From contig NZ_LFKO01000002.1 in the NCBI RefSeq assembly GCF_001265075.1, forward strand, positions 784,592 through 848,591: a stretch of DNA of 64,000 nucleotides, read 5' to 3'. Below are positions 54,801 to 62,657 of the stretch, piece by piece. The notes beneath the pieces are model-generated. The model was not told the DNA's origin. It searched no databases and worked only from the letters and a program-made list of their open reading frames with translations. The stretch is from Salinicoccus sp. YB14-2 (GTDB lineage Bacteria > Bacillota > Bacilli > Staphylococcales > Salinicoccaceae). A program made the translations under genes and the position numbers. How positions within the stretch are numbered: position 1 is the first letter of the stretch; each line of letters begins with the position of its first letter.

Positions 54801-55283
54801 CTTGATGATAATCGGGTAACCATTTTCCTCAATGAATGCCTCGACTTCGCTGAAATCCTTCACGGCGTCCTTACTGCCCGGAATAATCGGCAGACCGGTT
54901 GAGATTGCCGTTTCACGTGCCCGGACTTTATCACCGAACATTTCAAGATGACGCACTTCAGGTCCGATGATGATGATGCCCTCCTCAGCACAACGAGTTG
55001 CGAATTCTTTATTTTCACTTAAGAAGCCGTAGCCCGGATGAATGGCATCCACGCCGGCATTCTTTGCCACTTTGATGATTGCTTCTATATTAAGATAGCT
55101 TTCAGTCGGCGATAGATCCGGATCGACCAGATATGCTTCGTCCGCCTTATAACGGTGCAGTGCACCTTTATCCTCATTACTGTAAATTGCGACCGTCGTA
55201 ATATTGAGTTCTGTTGCAGCCCTAAAAATACGAGTCGCAATTTCCCCCCTGTTCGCAACAAGTAATTTATGTATCTTATTCAT
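51843..55283 (-). CDS. pyc: Pyruvate carboxylase
   Basis: Anaplerotic, biotin-dependent conversion of pyruvate to oxaloacetate. At 1146 residues all parts are on one chain. The biotin carboxylase/ATP-grasp domain (1-450; KAISGGGGKGMRVV, EVNPRVQVEHT) is followed by the carboxyltransferase (about 530-1000; DTTMRDAHQSLLTTRVR, IFDSLNW) and a C-terminal biotinyl domain with the target lysine in EAMKMEN (Lys1109). ATG after GGGAGG. Next to ftsW, as in other Staphylococcaceae. Confidence 0.97.
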   Translation of the reverse strand: MNKIHKLLVANRGEIATRIFRAATELNITTVAIYSNEDKGALHRYKADEAYLVDPDLSPTESYLNIEAIIKVAKNAGVDAIHPGYGFLSENKEFATRCAEEGIIIIGPEVRHLEMFGDKVRARETAISTGLPIIPGSKDAVKDFSEVEAFIEENGYPIIIKAISGGGGKGMRVVKEDDNLRDSYDRAKSEALKSFGNAEIYLEKYIDQAKHIEVQVIGDTHGNIVHLYERDCSVQRRHQKLVEVAPSVGLTEELREKICEAAKDMSEQIGYVNAGTVEFLVADGEFYFIEVNPRVQVEHTITEMVTGVDIVKTQIQVADGKDLFGEDIGMPQQKDIPLMGFAVQCRITTEDPLNDFMPDTGEIMAYRSSGGFGVRLDAGDGFQGAEISPYYDSLLVKLSTHGLTYKDANEKMGRSLKEMRIRGIKTNLQFLLNVVENEDFLKGDYSTKFIDTTPSLFEFEKPKDRGTKTLEYISTITVNGFPGVEKREKPHFDAPRIPDYTPEIVDGTKQILDERGPEGLAKWLKDQDETLITDTTMRDAHQSLLTTRVRTYDMKKIAPYTAHDLKDAFSLEMWGGATFDVAYNFLKENPWSRLATLRKDIPNVLFQMLLRASNAVGYKNYPDNLVEKFVAESAKSGIDVFRIFDSLNWLEAMKPAIQAVLKTGKVAEGSICYTGDILNPERSNVYTLDYYKNMAKELEAQGVHILAIKDMAGLLKPKAAYELIGELKQTVDIPIHLHTHDTSGNGVFTYAKAIEAGVDVVDTALGALSGLTSQPSANSLSYALDGTDRNIRADIEGLERLSQYWEDVRKYYVDFESDIKSPHTEIYQHEMPGGQYSNLLSQARSMGLGERYGEVKKMYQKVNMLFGDIVKVTPSSKVVGDMALFMVQNELDEESLFKRGAHLDFPDSVVSFFKGEIGIPVTGFNEDLQKLVLKGTEPLKERAGEMMAPIDFDALREEIAEFQETEVTDQDILSYALYPKVYKNFVTTNESFGNVDRLDTPTFLFGMRKNEELEIVIDKGKTLIVNLLSIGHVHEDGYRWMYFELNGFPRKVKIKDESVESKVARLQKADPKNIGHIGAQMPGTVSSMKFKAGDSFEKGDIIIITEAMKMENSVKAPFAGTVTEVFVEEGDNVESNDLMVLVEKKD

Positions 55284-55357
55284 AAAAAATTCCTCCCAAA
55301 AGCATAATGAACTTATTATATAATAAAAATTATAAAATTCACACTATTAATTAAAAA

Positions 55358-55382
55358 TAAAAACCGTAAATTTTAATTACCG
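55358..55382 (-). terminator. Probable terminator after ftsW
   Basis: On the minus strand an AT-rich hairpin (CCGGTAATT/AATTTACGG, one bulge) is followed by TTTTTATTTTT. The stem is weak, so read-through into pyc is possible. Confidence 0.5.
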
Positions 55383-55383
55383 G

Positions 55384-56565
55384 TTATTGAACCCCTTCTT
55401 TTTCTTTCTTTACGTGTTTTGCCGCGATGATTAACAGCCCCACCGCGATGGAAACGGAAAGGAACGCTGACCCTCCGTAACTGAGGAGCGGAAGCGGTAC
55501 ACCCGTCAGAGGAATTATCTTTGAAATCCCTCCGATATTGACGAACAGCTGAAGTGTGATATAGAGCGCCACACCCACACAGATCAGACTGTAGAACTTA
55601 TCTTTCGATACCGCAGCATATTTCAGCGCTTTGAATATTAAAATCACAAACAGTATCATAACGAAAAATACACCGATGAGCCCGAGCTCTTCCGCGAGCA
55701 CCGCAAAAATAAAGTCCGTATGCGGTTCGGGAAGATAACCGAGTTTCATGACCCCGTCACCGAGCCCGGTGCCTGTGATGCCGCCATGTGAAATGGCAAT
55801 CAGTGAATTGGTCAGCTGATAGCCTGCCCCCATCGGATCCACGAAAGGATTCACAAACGTCTCTATACGGGCAATCTGGTAATCAGATAAAATCTGTCCC
55901 TGGAACAAGTAGGATATCAGAGTCAGCACACCGCCGGCTACAGTAATGACAAGTCCCGTTTTCAGGATGAATTTGAGCGGCACACCTGAATAGATGAAAA
56001 TCCCGATGATGATGGCTGCGACCACCATCCATGTACCGAAATCGGTCAGCAGTACGAGACCCGAACAAGCACCGATAAAAGTCAGCGGATAAATGTAATC
56101 CTGGATCTGCATCTTAGAAAGCGATAACTTCTTATTATATATATATGCCATATAGATGATGACAAGCACTTTGAAAAATTCCTGCGCCTGCAGACTGAGC
56201 GGGCCGAACTGGATTCTGTTTCTCTGTCCGTTGACCACATCACCGAAAAACAACGTGTAAAAGAGCAGCAGCATAATGATGACGATTGCTGTCAGCTGGA
56301 ATTTTTTCTCCTTGAAAATTTCACCGGACATGAAGTAGCTCATGAAGAAGACGATTGAAAATCCAAGTATGATAAAAATTGCCTGTCTTATGTAAAAAAA
56401 CTCAGGTGAAGAAATATTCTCATTATTTGCCGCCATGACCATGCTCGAACTGTAAATCATCACTAGTCCGATCAGACTGAGCAGTACATATATGATGATG
56501 ATCGTGAAATCTACATACTTGGAATAAGCTTTGACGTATTTGAAAAAATCTTTAACGTATTGCAC
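55384..56565 (-). CDS. ftsW: FtsW-type peptidoglycan glycosyltransferase (SEDS family)
   Basis: Polymerises septal lipid II with its cognate class B PBP. Ten-helix SEDS protein of 393 residues. GITGTGLGDGVMKLGYLPEPHTDFI is split by helices near residues 260-285 and AVLAEELGLIG follows directly; the late GVPLPLLSYGGSA is diagnostic. The genomic place between ylaN and pyc identifies it as FtsW rather than RodA. Confidence 0.94.
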   Translation of the reverse strand: MQYVKDFFKYVKAYSKYVDFTIIIIYVLLSLIGLVMIYSSSMVMAANNENISSPEFFYIRQAIFIILGFSIVFFMSYFMSGEIFKEKKFQLTAIVIIMLLLFYTLFFGDVVNGQRNRIQFGPLSLQAQEFFKVLVIIYMAYIYNKKLSLSKMQIQDYIYPLTFIGACSGLVLLTDFGTWMVVAAIIIGIFIYSGVPLKFILKTGLVITVAGGVLTLISYLFQGQILSDYQIARIETFVNPFVDPMGAGYQLTNSLIAISHGGITGTGLGDGVMKLGYLPEPHTDFIFAVLAEELGLIGVFFVMILFVILIFKALKYAAVSKDKFYSLICVGVALYITLQLFVNIGGISKIIPLTGVPLPLLSYGGSAFLSVSIAVGLLIIAAKHVKKEKEGVQ

Positions 56566-56595
56566 ATTGTTCCCTCATTTAAAAAAGTCTAAAGA

Positions 56596-56895
56596 TTAAA
56601 TTTCTTTAGACTCAAGTTTTTCTTCCTGCATATATAAATCATGGACTTTGGAAACTTCTTTTTCCAGGCGTTCCAACAGCTCACGTCCATCTTCTGCATC
56701 AACCAGCCCAAGACGTACGGCGAAATTCACTTCTTTTGAGAGTCCGAACATTTGGGTATCTAAAACTTCCTCGTAGACCGGGCATTGGGGCATCGTCAAA
56801 TTGTCCATCTGAACTTTAATCAGCTGTACAATACGATCAGCGTCTGCTTCAAGCTGTTCATATGCCTGATGGCGCAATTCTTCTTTCATGGACAC
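56596..56895 (-). CDS. ylaN: YlaN family protein
   Basis: A 99-residue helical protein. [34 protein letters not shown] and [14 protein letters not shown] are the near-invariant YlaN core. In Bacillus and Staphylococcus YlaN interacts with Fur and iron and becomes essential on low iron. The start is GTG after GAGGGGG; an ATG two codons on is equally possible. It is 30 bases upstream of ftsW. Confidence 0.92.
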   Translation of the reverse strand: MSMKEELRHQAYEQLEADADRIVQLIKVQMDNLTMPQCPVYEEVLDTQMFGLSKEVNFAVRLGLVDAEDGRELLERLEKEVSKVHDLYMQEEKLESKEI

Positions 56896-56986
56896 ACTTA
56901 CCCCCTCTTTTAACTATAATAAAAATTTTATATCACCGACGTTAAAAATGCAAGGAATCAAAAGACTAGAAATTCATTATTGACGT

Positions 56987-57014
56987 ATTATATCAAACTA
57001 TCTTTTGATATAAT
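56987..57014. promoter_or_regulatory. Perfect inverted repeat giving divergent extended -10 promoters
   Basis: An 11-bp arm ATTATATCAAA and its exact complement are separated by 6 bases. Each end reads TGATATAAT outward, an extended -10 on each strand, so one palindrome can drive both the ylaN-ftsW side and the gene at 57039. TTGACG at 56980 is too far (23 bp) to be its -35. Confidence 0.5.
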
Positions 57015-57038
57015 GAACAGTATAAGGAGCGATTTTAT

Positions 57039-57521
57039 ATGGTTATACAGATTCTGGGAGATATCAAGTTTCAAATTACATTAGATCCTTCAACATGGAT
57101 TTTTGATGATCGTAAAATTACTTTGGAAGACGCGCTGAAAGCAGAACACGATGACGACAGCATTTTATTTTCCGACAATACGGAATGGAACCGTCAGATC
57201 ATTGAAGGCAGCAGCAAGCCGCCGACTTTGAAGTCAGAAAAGAAATATAAAAATTCACAGCTGCTGGAAGAGACGTTCATCATCAAGCTGGATACATTTC
57301 TTGAATATACCGAACCGGAACGCGGCGAAGATGCGATGATTACATATACACATGATGAAGGCACGACAATCCTTCCGTATAATGAACGCAGCACACATTA
57401 CGCACAGTTCAGTATAGACGGCAAGAGAATGTATGATGATAATATGATCGATCTGGTCATCATTTCCGACAATAATATTGAAACCAGACTGCAGCATGTC
57501 ACTGGTATCTCCATAAATTAA
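57039..57521 (+). CDS. Conserved hypothetical protein
   Basis: A 160-residue acidic soluble protein, rich in beta-strand-like segments and without Cys. It opens MVIQILGDIKFQITLDPSTW and has a central KLDTFLEYTEPERGEDA. A gene of similar size is found between typA and ylaN in staphylococci, but I know no function. ATG after AAGGAGCG with short spacing; a strong terminator follows. Confidence 0.78.
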   Translation: MVIQILGDIKFQITLDPSTWIFDDRKITLEDALKAEHDDDSILFSDNTEWNRQIIEGSSKPPTLKSEKKYKNSQLLEETFIIKLDTFLEYTEPERGEDAMITYTHDEGTTILPYNERSTHYAQFSIDGKRMYDDNMIDLVIISDNNIETRLQHVTGISIN

Positions 57522-57553
57522 AAATCACGCCGGACGCTCCGGCGTGATTTTTA
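57521..57553. terminator. Bidirectional terminator between the hypothetical gene and ylaH
   Basis: A 14-bp stem (AAAATCACGCCGG/CCGGCGTGATTTT) with a small loop and A/T runs on both sides serves the convergent transcripts. Confidence 0.88.
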
Positions 57554-57557
57554 TATA

Positions 57558-57920
57558 TCAGTTTTGTTTTTGTTTCGGCGGTATATTGCCCGCCTGGCGT
57601 TCTCTGTGCAATCTGAATCTGTACAATCCAAGCACTATCGCAGCGACAATCAAACTTTCCGCAACCGGCAGAAATGCACCGAAGAAAGTTAATACCAAAG
57701 CGCCGGCGAACATTGCAATATAAACGACAACATTTTGCCAGAGTTTGATCTTACGTGCAAACCCGAGCACATAAACAAGTATGCATAAGGCGAATATTGT
57801 GACAAACAGCAGCCACATTCCAGTCTCCGGATTTGTATCCAGGCCGTAAAGTCTGCCGAAAAAAGTCAAGCGCTCATTGACGTTAACTGAAGCACTCGAT
57901 AATACAGCTGGGAGAAACAC
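57558..57920 (-). CDS. YlaH-like membrane protein
   Basis: A 120-residue protein with three helices (about residues 36-53, 60-80 and 85-103) and a basic tail. ERLTFFGRLYGLDTNPETGMW and the following pattern match the YlaH family, found next to typA in Bacillales. Function is unknown. The start is GTG 6 bases after the typA stop, behind CGGAGTGAG. Confidence 0.8.
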   Translation of the reverse strand: MFLPAVLSSASVNVNERLTFFGRLYGLDTNPETGMWLLFVTIFALCILVYVLGFARKIKLWQNVVVYIAMFAGALVLTFFGAFLPVAESLIVAAIVLGLYRFRLHRERQAGNIPPKQKQN

Positions 57921-57926
57921 TTATAC

Positions 57927-59774
57927 TCACTCCGATTCAAGTCTTATCTTTTCTTTCTTTTGTGCACGTTCTCTTGCACCTTTATCCAGAATACTCTTTC
58001 TCAATCTTACAGTTTCCGGCGTTACTTCCACAAGTTCATCATCGTTAATAAACTCCAGTGCCTCTTCAAGAGTCAGGGTGCGTGGTTTTTTCATCGTTGA
58101 AGTCTGCTCTTTTGTTGCCGAACGGATATTGTTTGCCGCCTTCACTTTTGTAATATTGACCGTCAAGTCGTTATCACGTGAGTTTTCACCGACAATCATA
58201 CCTTCGTATACATCCGTACCCGGTTCCATGAAGTTCGTACCGCGGCCTTCCAGCTGAAGTATCGCGTAAGTCGATGCCGAACCTTTATCCATCGATACAA
58301 GCACACCGTTACGTCTGCCGCCGATCTGTCCTTTGATGAGTGGACGATATTCTTCGAATGTATGGTTCAATATACCATAACCGCTCGTCATGGACATGAA
58401 TTCAGTCCTGTAGCCGATGAGTCCTCTTGCCGGCACTAAAAATGTAATGCGCGTCTGGCCGTTGCCGGTATTCACCATATCCAGCATCTCGCCTTTACGT
58501 GCACCGAGTGACTCGATGACGCCGCCGGTATTTGCTTCCGGCACATCAATCTGAACACGTTCAAACGGTTCACATTTGACACCGTCAACTTCCTTGACGA
58601 TGACGATCGGTTTCGATACCTGCAGTTCGAATCCTTCACGGCGCATATTCTCAATCAGTATTGATAAATGAAGTTCACCGCGGCCTGAAACCACCCACGC
58701 ATCGGGCTGGTCCGTCGGCTCCACCTTAAGTGATACATCCGTCTCCAGCTGCTGATCCAGACGCTCCTGGATTTGGCGTGCAGTGACGTATTTACCTTCA
58801 CGTCCTGCGAACGGTGAGTTGTTTACAGAAAACGTCATCTGAAGAGTCGGCTCATCAATTCTGAGTACCGGCATCGCCTCCTGATGATCCCTCGGTGTCA
58901 CTGTCTCACCGACGTTAATATCTTCAAGACCGGAAAGCGCGATCAAGTCGCCCGCCTGTGCGTGCTCGATTTCGAGACGGTTCAGGCCGAAGAAACCGAA
59001 CATCTTGGTCACTCTGAAATCTTTCACCGTGCCGTCATTTTTAATCAGTGATACCTGCTGACCGACTCTTATTTCACCGCGGAACACACGGCCGACACCG
59101 ATACGGCCGACATAATCATTGTAGTCAAGCAGTGCCACCTGGAACTGCAGCGGATCAGCGCTGTTATCAACAGGCGCCGGTACATATTCCAAAATCATGT
59201 CATAGATGGACTGCATGTTTTCTTCCTGGTTCTCAGGTTCAGGCTCAAGACTCGCCGTACCGTTGATTGCTGAAGCATAAGCAACAGGGAATTCAAGTTG
59301 CTCATCATTTGCATCCAGCTCGATGAACAGTTCAAGCACTTCATCGATGACCGCTTCAGGGCGCGCTGCATCCTTATCGATCTTATTCACTACGACCAGC
59401 GGCTTCAAATCCTGCTCGAGCGCTTTTTTCAAAACGAAACGCGTCTGCGGCATCGTGCCTTCGTAGGCGTCGACAACAAGGATGACACCGTCCACCATTT
59501 TCATGATACGTTCCACTTCGCCGCCGAAGTCTGCGTGCCCGGGCGTATCCAGAATGTTTATTCTGTGATCTTTATAGTCAATCGCGGTGTTTTTCGCTAA
59601 AATTGTAATACCGCGTTCTCTTTCAATATCATTTGAGTCCATCGCACGATCTTCAACATGCTCATTCTCACGAAATATACCAGACTGTTTTAATAATTGG
59701 TCTACTAATGTCGTTTTTCCATGGTCAACGTGTGCGATAATTGCAATATTACGGATATCTTCTCTTAAATTCAT
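57927..59774 (-). CDS. typA: Translational GTPase TypA (BipA)
   Basis: Ribosome-binding GTPase involved in 50S assembly and stress adaptation. [15 protein letters not shown] (G1), RGITILAKN (switch I), [12 protein letters not shown] (G3) and [12 protein letters not shown] (G4) are intact, followed by EF-G-like domains III and V and the BipA C-terminal region. From the ATG at 59774 (a TTG codon lies directly before it) it has 615 residues. ylaH follows in the same transcript. Confidence 0.96.
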   Translation of the reverse strand: MNLREDIRNIAIIAHVDHGKTTLVDQLLKQSGIFRENEHVEDRAMDSNDIERERGITILAKNTAIDYKDHRINILDTPGHADFGGEVERIMKMVDGVILVVDAYEGTMPQTRFVLKKALEQDLKPLVVVNKIDKDAARPEAVIDEVLELFIELDANDEQLEFPVAYASAINGTASLEPEPENQEENMQSIYDMILEYVPAPVDNSADPLQFQVALLDYNDYVGRIGVGRVFRGEIRVGQQVSLIKNDGTVKDFRVTKMFGFFGLNRLEIEHAQAGDLIALSGLEDINVGETVTPRDHQEAMPVLRIDEPTLQMTFSVNNSPFAGREGKYVTARQIQERLDQQLETDVSLKVEPTDQPDAWVVSGRGELHLSILIENMRREGFELQVSKPIVIVKEVDGVKCEPFERVQIDVPEANTGGVIESLGARKGEMLDMVNTGNGQTRITFLVPARGLIGYRTEFMSMTSGYGILNHTFEEYRPLIKGQIGGRRNGVLVSMDKGSASTYAILQLEGRGTNFMEPGTDVYEGMIVGENSRDNDLTVNITKVKAANNIRSATKEQTSTMKKPRTLTLEEALEFINDDELVEVTPETVRLRKSILDKGARERAQKKEKIRLESE

Positions 59775-59822
59775 CAAGACTTTCCCTTCGTGTTTAGAAT
59801 CTTTTCTTTCCTTAACTGTACC

Positions 59823-59831
59823 ATTATATCA
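59823..59831 (-). promoter_or_regulatory. Extended -10 promoter of typA
   Basis: The minus strand reads TGATATAAT, a full extended -10, about 50 bases before the start codon. No good -35 is needed or seen. Confidence 0.55.
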
Positions 59832-59883
59832 CAGTACGTTTCCGATTCATACAATAGTAATTCTATTAAAAAACAGACTTTTG

Positions 59884-59892
59884 TGCTATACT
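59884..59892 (+). promoter_or_regulatory. Extended -10 promoter of the small ylaF gene
   Basis: TGCTATACT on the plus strand is an extended -10 about 36 bases before the start; the -35 region is poor. Confidence 0.45.
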
Positions 59893-59927
59893 CAGTTGAA
59901 TAATGAACTTTAAAGGAGTATACGGCA

Positions 59928-60119
59928 ATGGAGAAACCTAAATCAAAATTTATCTTTCTGGTCCTGGCGGTTCTTGCGGTTTCCATGATGGTCGCTTTCT
60001 CGGTCTTTGCCGCTGAAGCGATGTGGATACTTGCAGCCATCACTGTCCTGATCTTTATCGGCATTTTCGGCGTCGGTTTCACACTCAAGAAAAAGTACCG
60101 TGAAAACGGCTGGTTATAA
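59928..60119 (+). CDS. YlaF family (DUF5325) small membrane protein
   Basis: A 63-residue protein with two tightly spaced hydrophobic helices (about 8-27 and 30-50) and a short charged tail KKKYRENGWL. A small DUF5325 gene (ylaF) stands divergent to typA in Bacillus, so position and layout agree. Function is unknown. ATG after AAAGGAG. Confidence 0.8.
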   Translation: MEKPKSKFIFLVLAVLAVSMMVAFSVFAAEAMWILAAITVLIFIGIFGVGFTLKKKYRENGWL

Positions 60120-60174
60120 AAACTACAAATTTCGTATTTCTGCACCTTTTTTTCAGCAGAAACTGTATTTTCGC

Positions 60175-60205
60175 AGAACAGATATCCAATTTCTGTTCTT
60201 TTTTT
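60175..60205 (+). terminator. Terminator after ylaF
   Basis: An 8-bp stem AGAACAGA/TCTGTTCT with a 9-base loop is followed by seven T. Confidence 0.8.
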
Positions 60206-60230
60206 ATGCCCAAAATCAAATTGTTGTGTT

Positions 60231-60259
60231 TTGACGACAATTCAATTGTTATGCACAAT
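60231..60259 (+). promoter_or_regulatory. Candidate promoter of the split NERD-family gene
   Basis: TTGACG (60231-60236) and CACAAT (60254-60259) are 17 bp apart, 31 bases before the ATG at 60291. Confidence 0.5.
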
Positions 60260-60290
60260 AAAAACAGTACAGCAAAGGGGGATAAATAAA

Positions 60291-61188
60291 ATGCGCGAAA
60301 AGAATGAAAAGCTGAAAATTTATGAGTTTTTGTACAACCGCTTACCGTTCAACGATGATGAAACGAAGGAGTATCAGGCACTGTGCCGCTCCGAAGCCCT
60401 TGAAGAAGAGTTCGAACAATATTTACAAGCCATCAACATGACCAATATCGATATATGCTGGCACTCTGAAGTCTTTGTGGACGGCGAGCGTGAGTTCGTC
60501 CATGTCCTTTTAATCACGGATTACTGCTATTACATATTCATCCTTCAAGACTTGGAAGGCGAACATTACATCAATCCGTTCAATATATTGTGCACAGACA
60601 GCCATGAAGCCGTCATGGACCTGAACCGCAGCGATAAGCTGTATCAGATGTTCAAAGCCCAGTTGATCGACGAAGGCGAATTTCAGCGCCCGATCATCGT
60701 CAAATATATCATGATGAATGACCGCTTTAGAATTAAGTCGCGTAAGAGCGACCTGTTCCTGTCGAAAGAAAATCTGCCCTACTATTTGAAAGCCATCGAA
60801 CACTCAGCTGTCATTAAAAATAAAGACACGCCCATGCCCGGCTGATTTGTTTCAGCAGCATACGTACAGCTTTAATATGAACCATTTCAAGCCGGGAGTC
60901 CGGTGTGCGGAATGCAAATCCCACGATTTGACACTGTTCAACAGTAACATCATCCAGTGCAATGTCTGTCACACCATCGACAGCCTGTATCAGCTGGTTG
61001 GGGATTATTTCTTCTGTCTGGAAAAGCTCGGGCGGTGCTCTGAATACCGCCGGAGTGACATCCATGTGCATATCGGTTTTCATTTAAATAATTATGCTTA
61101 CAAAAAGATTATTGAACACTTCTTTGAAAAAGTGTCCGCGAGGAAATACAGGTTTACAGGCGATGGAACTTCTTATGGTTCTGGATGA
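60291..61188 (+). pseudogene. NERD-family paralogue split by a frameshift
   Basis: Two frames together resemble the intact NERD gene at 62657. The first (60291-60845, 184 residues, ATG after AAAGGGGG) aligns with its N-terminal two thirds. The second, open from 60790 and read to 61188, gives its zinc ribbon (CAECK and CNVCH) and C-terminal helical part. The total length is 898 bases against 900, so one inserted or two lost bases near 60838 would explain the split. At the place of the Asp, Glu and Lys of the PD-(D/E)XK-like core the first frame has His, Ile and Gln. No ribosome site precedes the second frame. A programmed +1 shift or a sequencing error remain possible. The tail overlaps the convergent phosphatase gene. 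Confidence 0.7.
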
Positions 61189-61966
61189 ACAGTTCATCTT
61201 TTATGAAGTGTTTTGTGATTTCGCCGTGAATCGTTTTGTTGGCAGCGATAATGCTGTTTGTATCGAGCAGCCTGAGGTCGTCGCCAATCAGAGTCGTCGT
61301 CAGGCCGCCGACTTCGTTCAGAATAATTGCGCCGCCCGCAAAGTCCCATGGGTGCAGTCTATAAAACAGGGCCGCGCTGCTCGTGCCGCGTGCGACATTG
61401 ACAAACTCAAGTGCAGCCGAGCCCAGCGAACGCGTACTGCGTGCATTTCTCACGACTTCGATGAACGGAGTCTTGATGCCATCGCGTATCACCCAGTTCG
61501 TGTTGGTGGAAATGAGTGATGATTGGAGATGCGACTCGTCGATGTCCGGGAGCAGCTGGTCATTTTTGTAGGCACCGTGCTCGAAGGCCGCGTGATACAG
61601 ATCGTCTTTCATAACGTCCAGGATGAGGCCGGCGTATGGTTTGCCGTCGATATAGATGCCGATGGAAATCGCGAAGTTTTCCATCTGATGGACGAAGTTG
61701 AGTGTGCCGTCAATCGGATCAACGATCCAGAGGACGCCTTCTGTATTTGTGATGTCACGGCCGTGGCCCTCCTCGCCGACAATTTTGTGGTCGGGATAGC
61801 GTTCTTCAATTCTGTTGTTCAAAAAGACTTCGGTTTCTTTATCTACATCCGTGACGAGGTCATTCGGATTTTGTTTACTATCGATGTTGAATTCTTCTGT
61901 CATGCGCTGGCGGATGAACTTGCCGGCTTCCAGTATGGTTTCTTGTGCGAATTTATAGATTTCCAT
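61154..61966 (-). CDS. Inositol monophosphatase family protein
   Basis: Mg-dependent phosphatase of 270 residues. EEGHG (metal Glu), WIVDPIDGTLNFVH (metal Asp pair) and HPWDFAGGAII (second metal Asp) are all present. The substrate could be inositol or another sugar phosphate, or an adenosine 3',5'-bisphosphate-like nucleotide; sequence alone does not decide. The ATG at 61966 follows GAGGTG; the frame extends further without support. The position near typA matches a phosphatase gene of staphylococci. Confidence 0.9.
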   Translation of the reverse strand: MEIYKFAQETILEAGKFIRQRMTEEFNIDSKQNPNDLVTDVDKETEVFLNNRIEERYPDHKIVGEEGHGRDITNTEGVLWIVDPIDGTLNFVHQMENFAISIGIYIDGKPYAGLILDVMKDDLYHAAFEHGAYKNDQLLPDIDESHLQSSLISTNTNWVIRDGIKTPFIEVVRNARSTRSLGSAALEFVNVARGTSSAALFYRLHPWDFAGGAIILNEVGGLTTTLIGDDLRLLDTNSIIAANKTIHGEITKHFIKDELFIQNHKKFHRL

Positions 61967-62048
61967 AAAATACACCTCAAAAGTTTGATTGGTTTCCTTT
62001 ATTATTTTATCATAGTTCACAAGCATATCATTAGAAAGGAACAATTAT

Positions 62049-62657
62049 ATGACTAAATACCGCTTTACTGATAAAGATTTCGACACTTTTAAAATTGACG
62101 GGCTCGATGCACGCATGGAAGCCATTAAAGAAGGCCCCCGCGTCAAGCTGTATAATCTCGGCGACCATTTTTCCGGATTTCTGACAGACTTGACCGGAGA
62201 CGAACAGTTTTCACATGTTGCGATGCATGCCCGACGAAAAGTGAACCCGCCTGATGATACATGGGTTGCATTTTCTACAAATAAAAGAGGCTATAAAATG
62301 ATGCCCCACTTTCAGATCGGCTTATGGGGCGATCACGCCTTCTGCATGTATGGCGTGATATATGAGTCACCCGATAAGAAGAATGTTGCTGAGAAGTGGC
62401 TGGATGACCTGGAACTGTTCCGGGAAATTCCGCAGGAGTATTCGATTTCCCTGGACCACATGAAACCGTCCAAACCGGAATTATCCGGATTGTCCGATGA
62501 AGATTTGGAGGCAGGACTGATCAGGTTGCGTGACGTGAAAAAAGGTGAATTCCTTGTTGGGAAAGTTTACCGTCCGGGCGACGCGGAACTGAAGAGCGAC
62601 GAAGCATTCATCAAAGATTTAGAAAAAGTGATGACAGAACTTATTAAATTTTACTGA
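62049..62657 (+). CDS. yktB: YktB family (UPF0637 / DUF1054) protein
   Basis: A 202-residue soluble protein. FTDKDFDTFKIDGLDARMEAI at the start and HFQIGLWGDHAFCMYGVIYESP in the middle are family hallmarks. Structures of relatives are known but the function is not. ATG after AGAAAGGAACA. Its stop overlaps the ATG of the next gene by one base (TGATG), so the two are translationally coupled. Confidence 0.88.
   Translation: MTKYRFTDKDFDTFKIDGLDARMEAIKEGPRVKLYNLGDHFSGFLTDLTGDEQFSHVAMHARRKVNPPDDTWVAFSTNKRGYKMMPHFQIGLWGDHAFCMYGVIYESPDKKNVAEKWLDDLELFREIPQEYSISLDHMKPSKPELSGLSDEDLEAGLIRLRDVKKGEFLVGKVYRPGDAELKSDEAFIKDLEKVMTELIKFY

Noticed and set aside
60847-61188. Independent zinc-ribbon gene starting at TTG 60847 or ATG 60877
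   Set aside because: No ribosome site is near either codon, the frame is open upstream into the preceding coding region, and the joined product aligns in length with the intact NERD paralogue.
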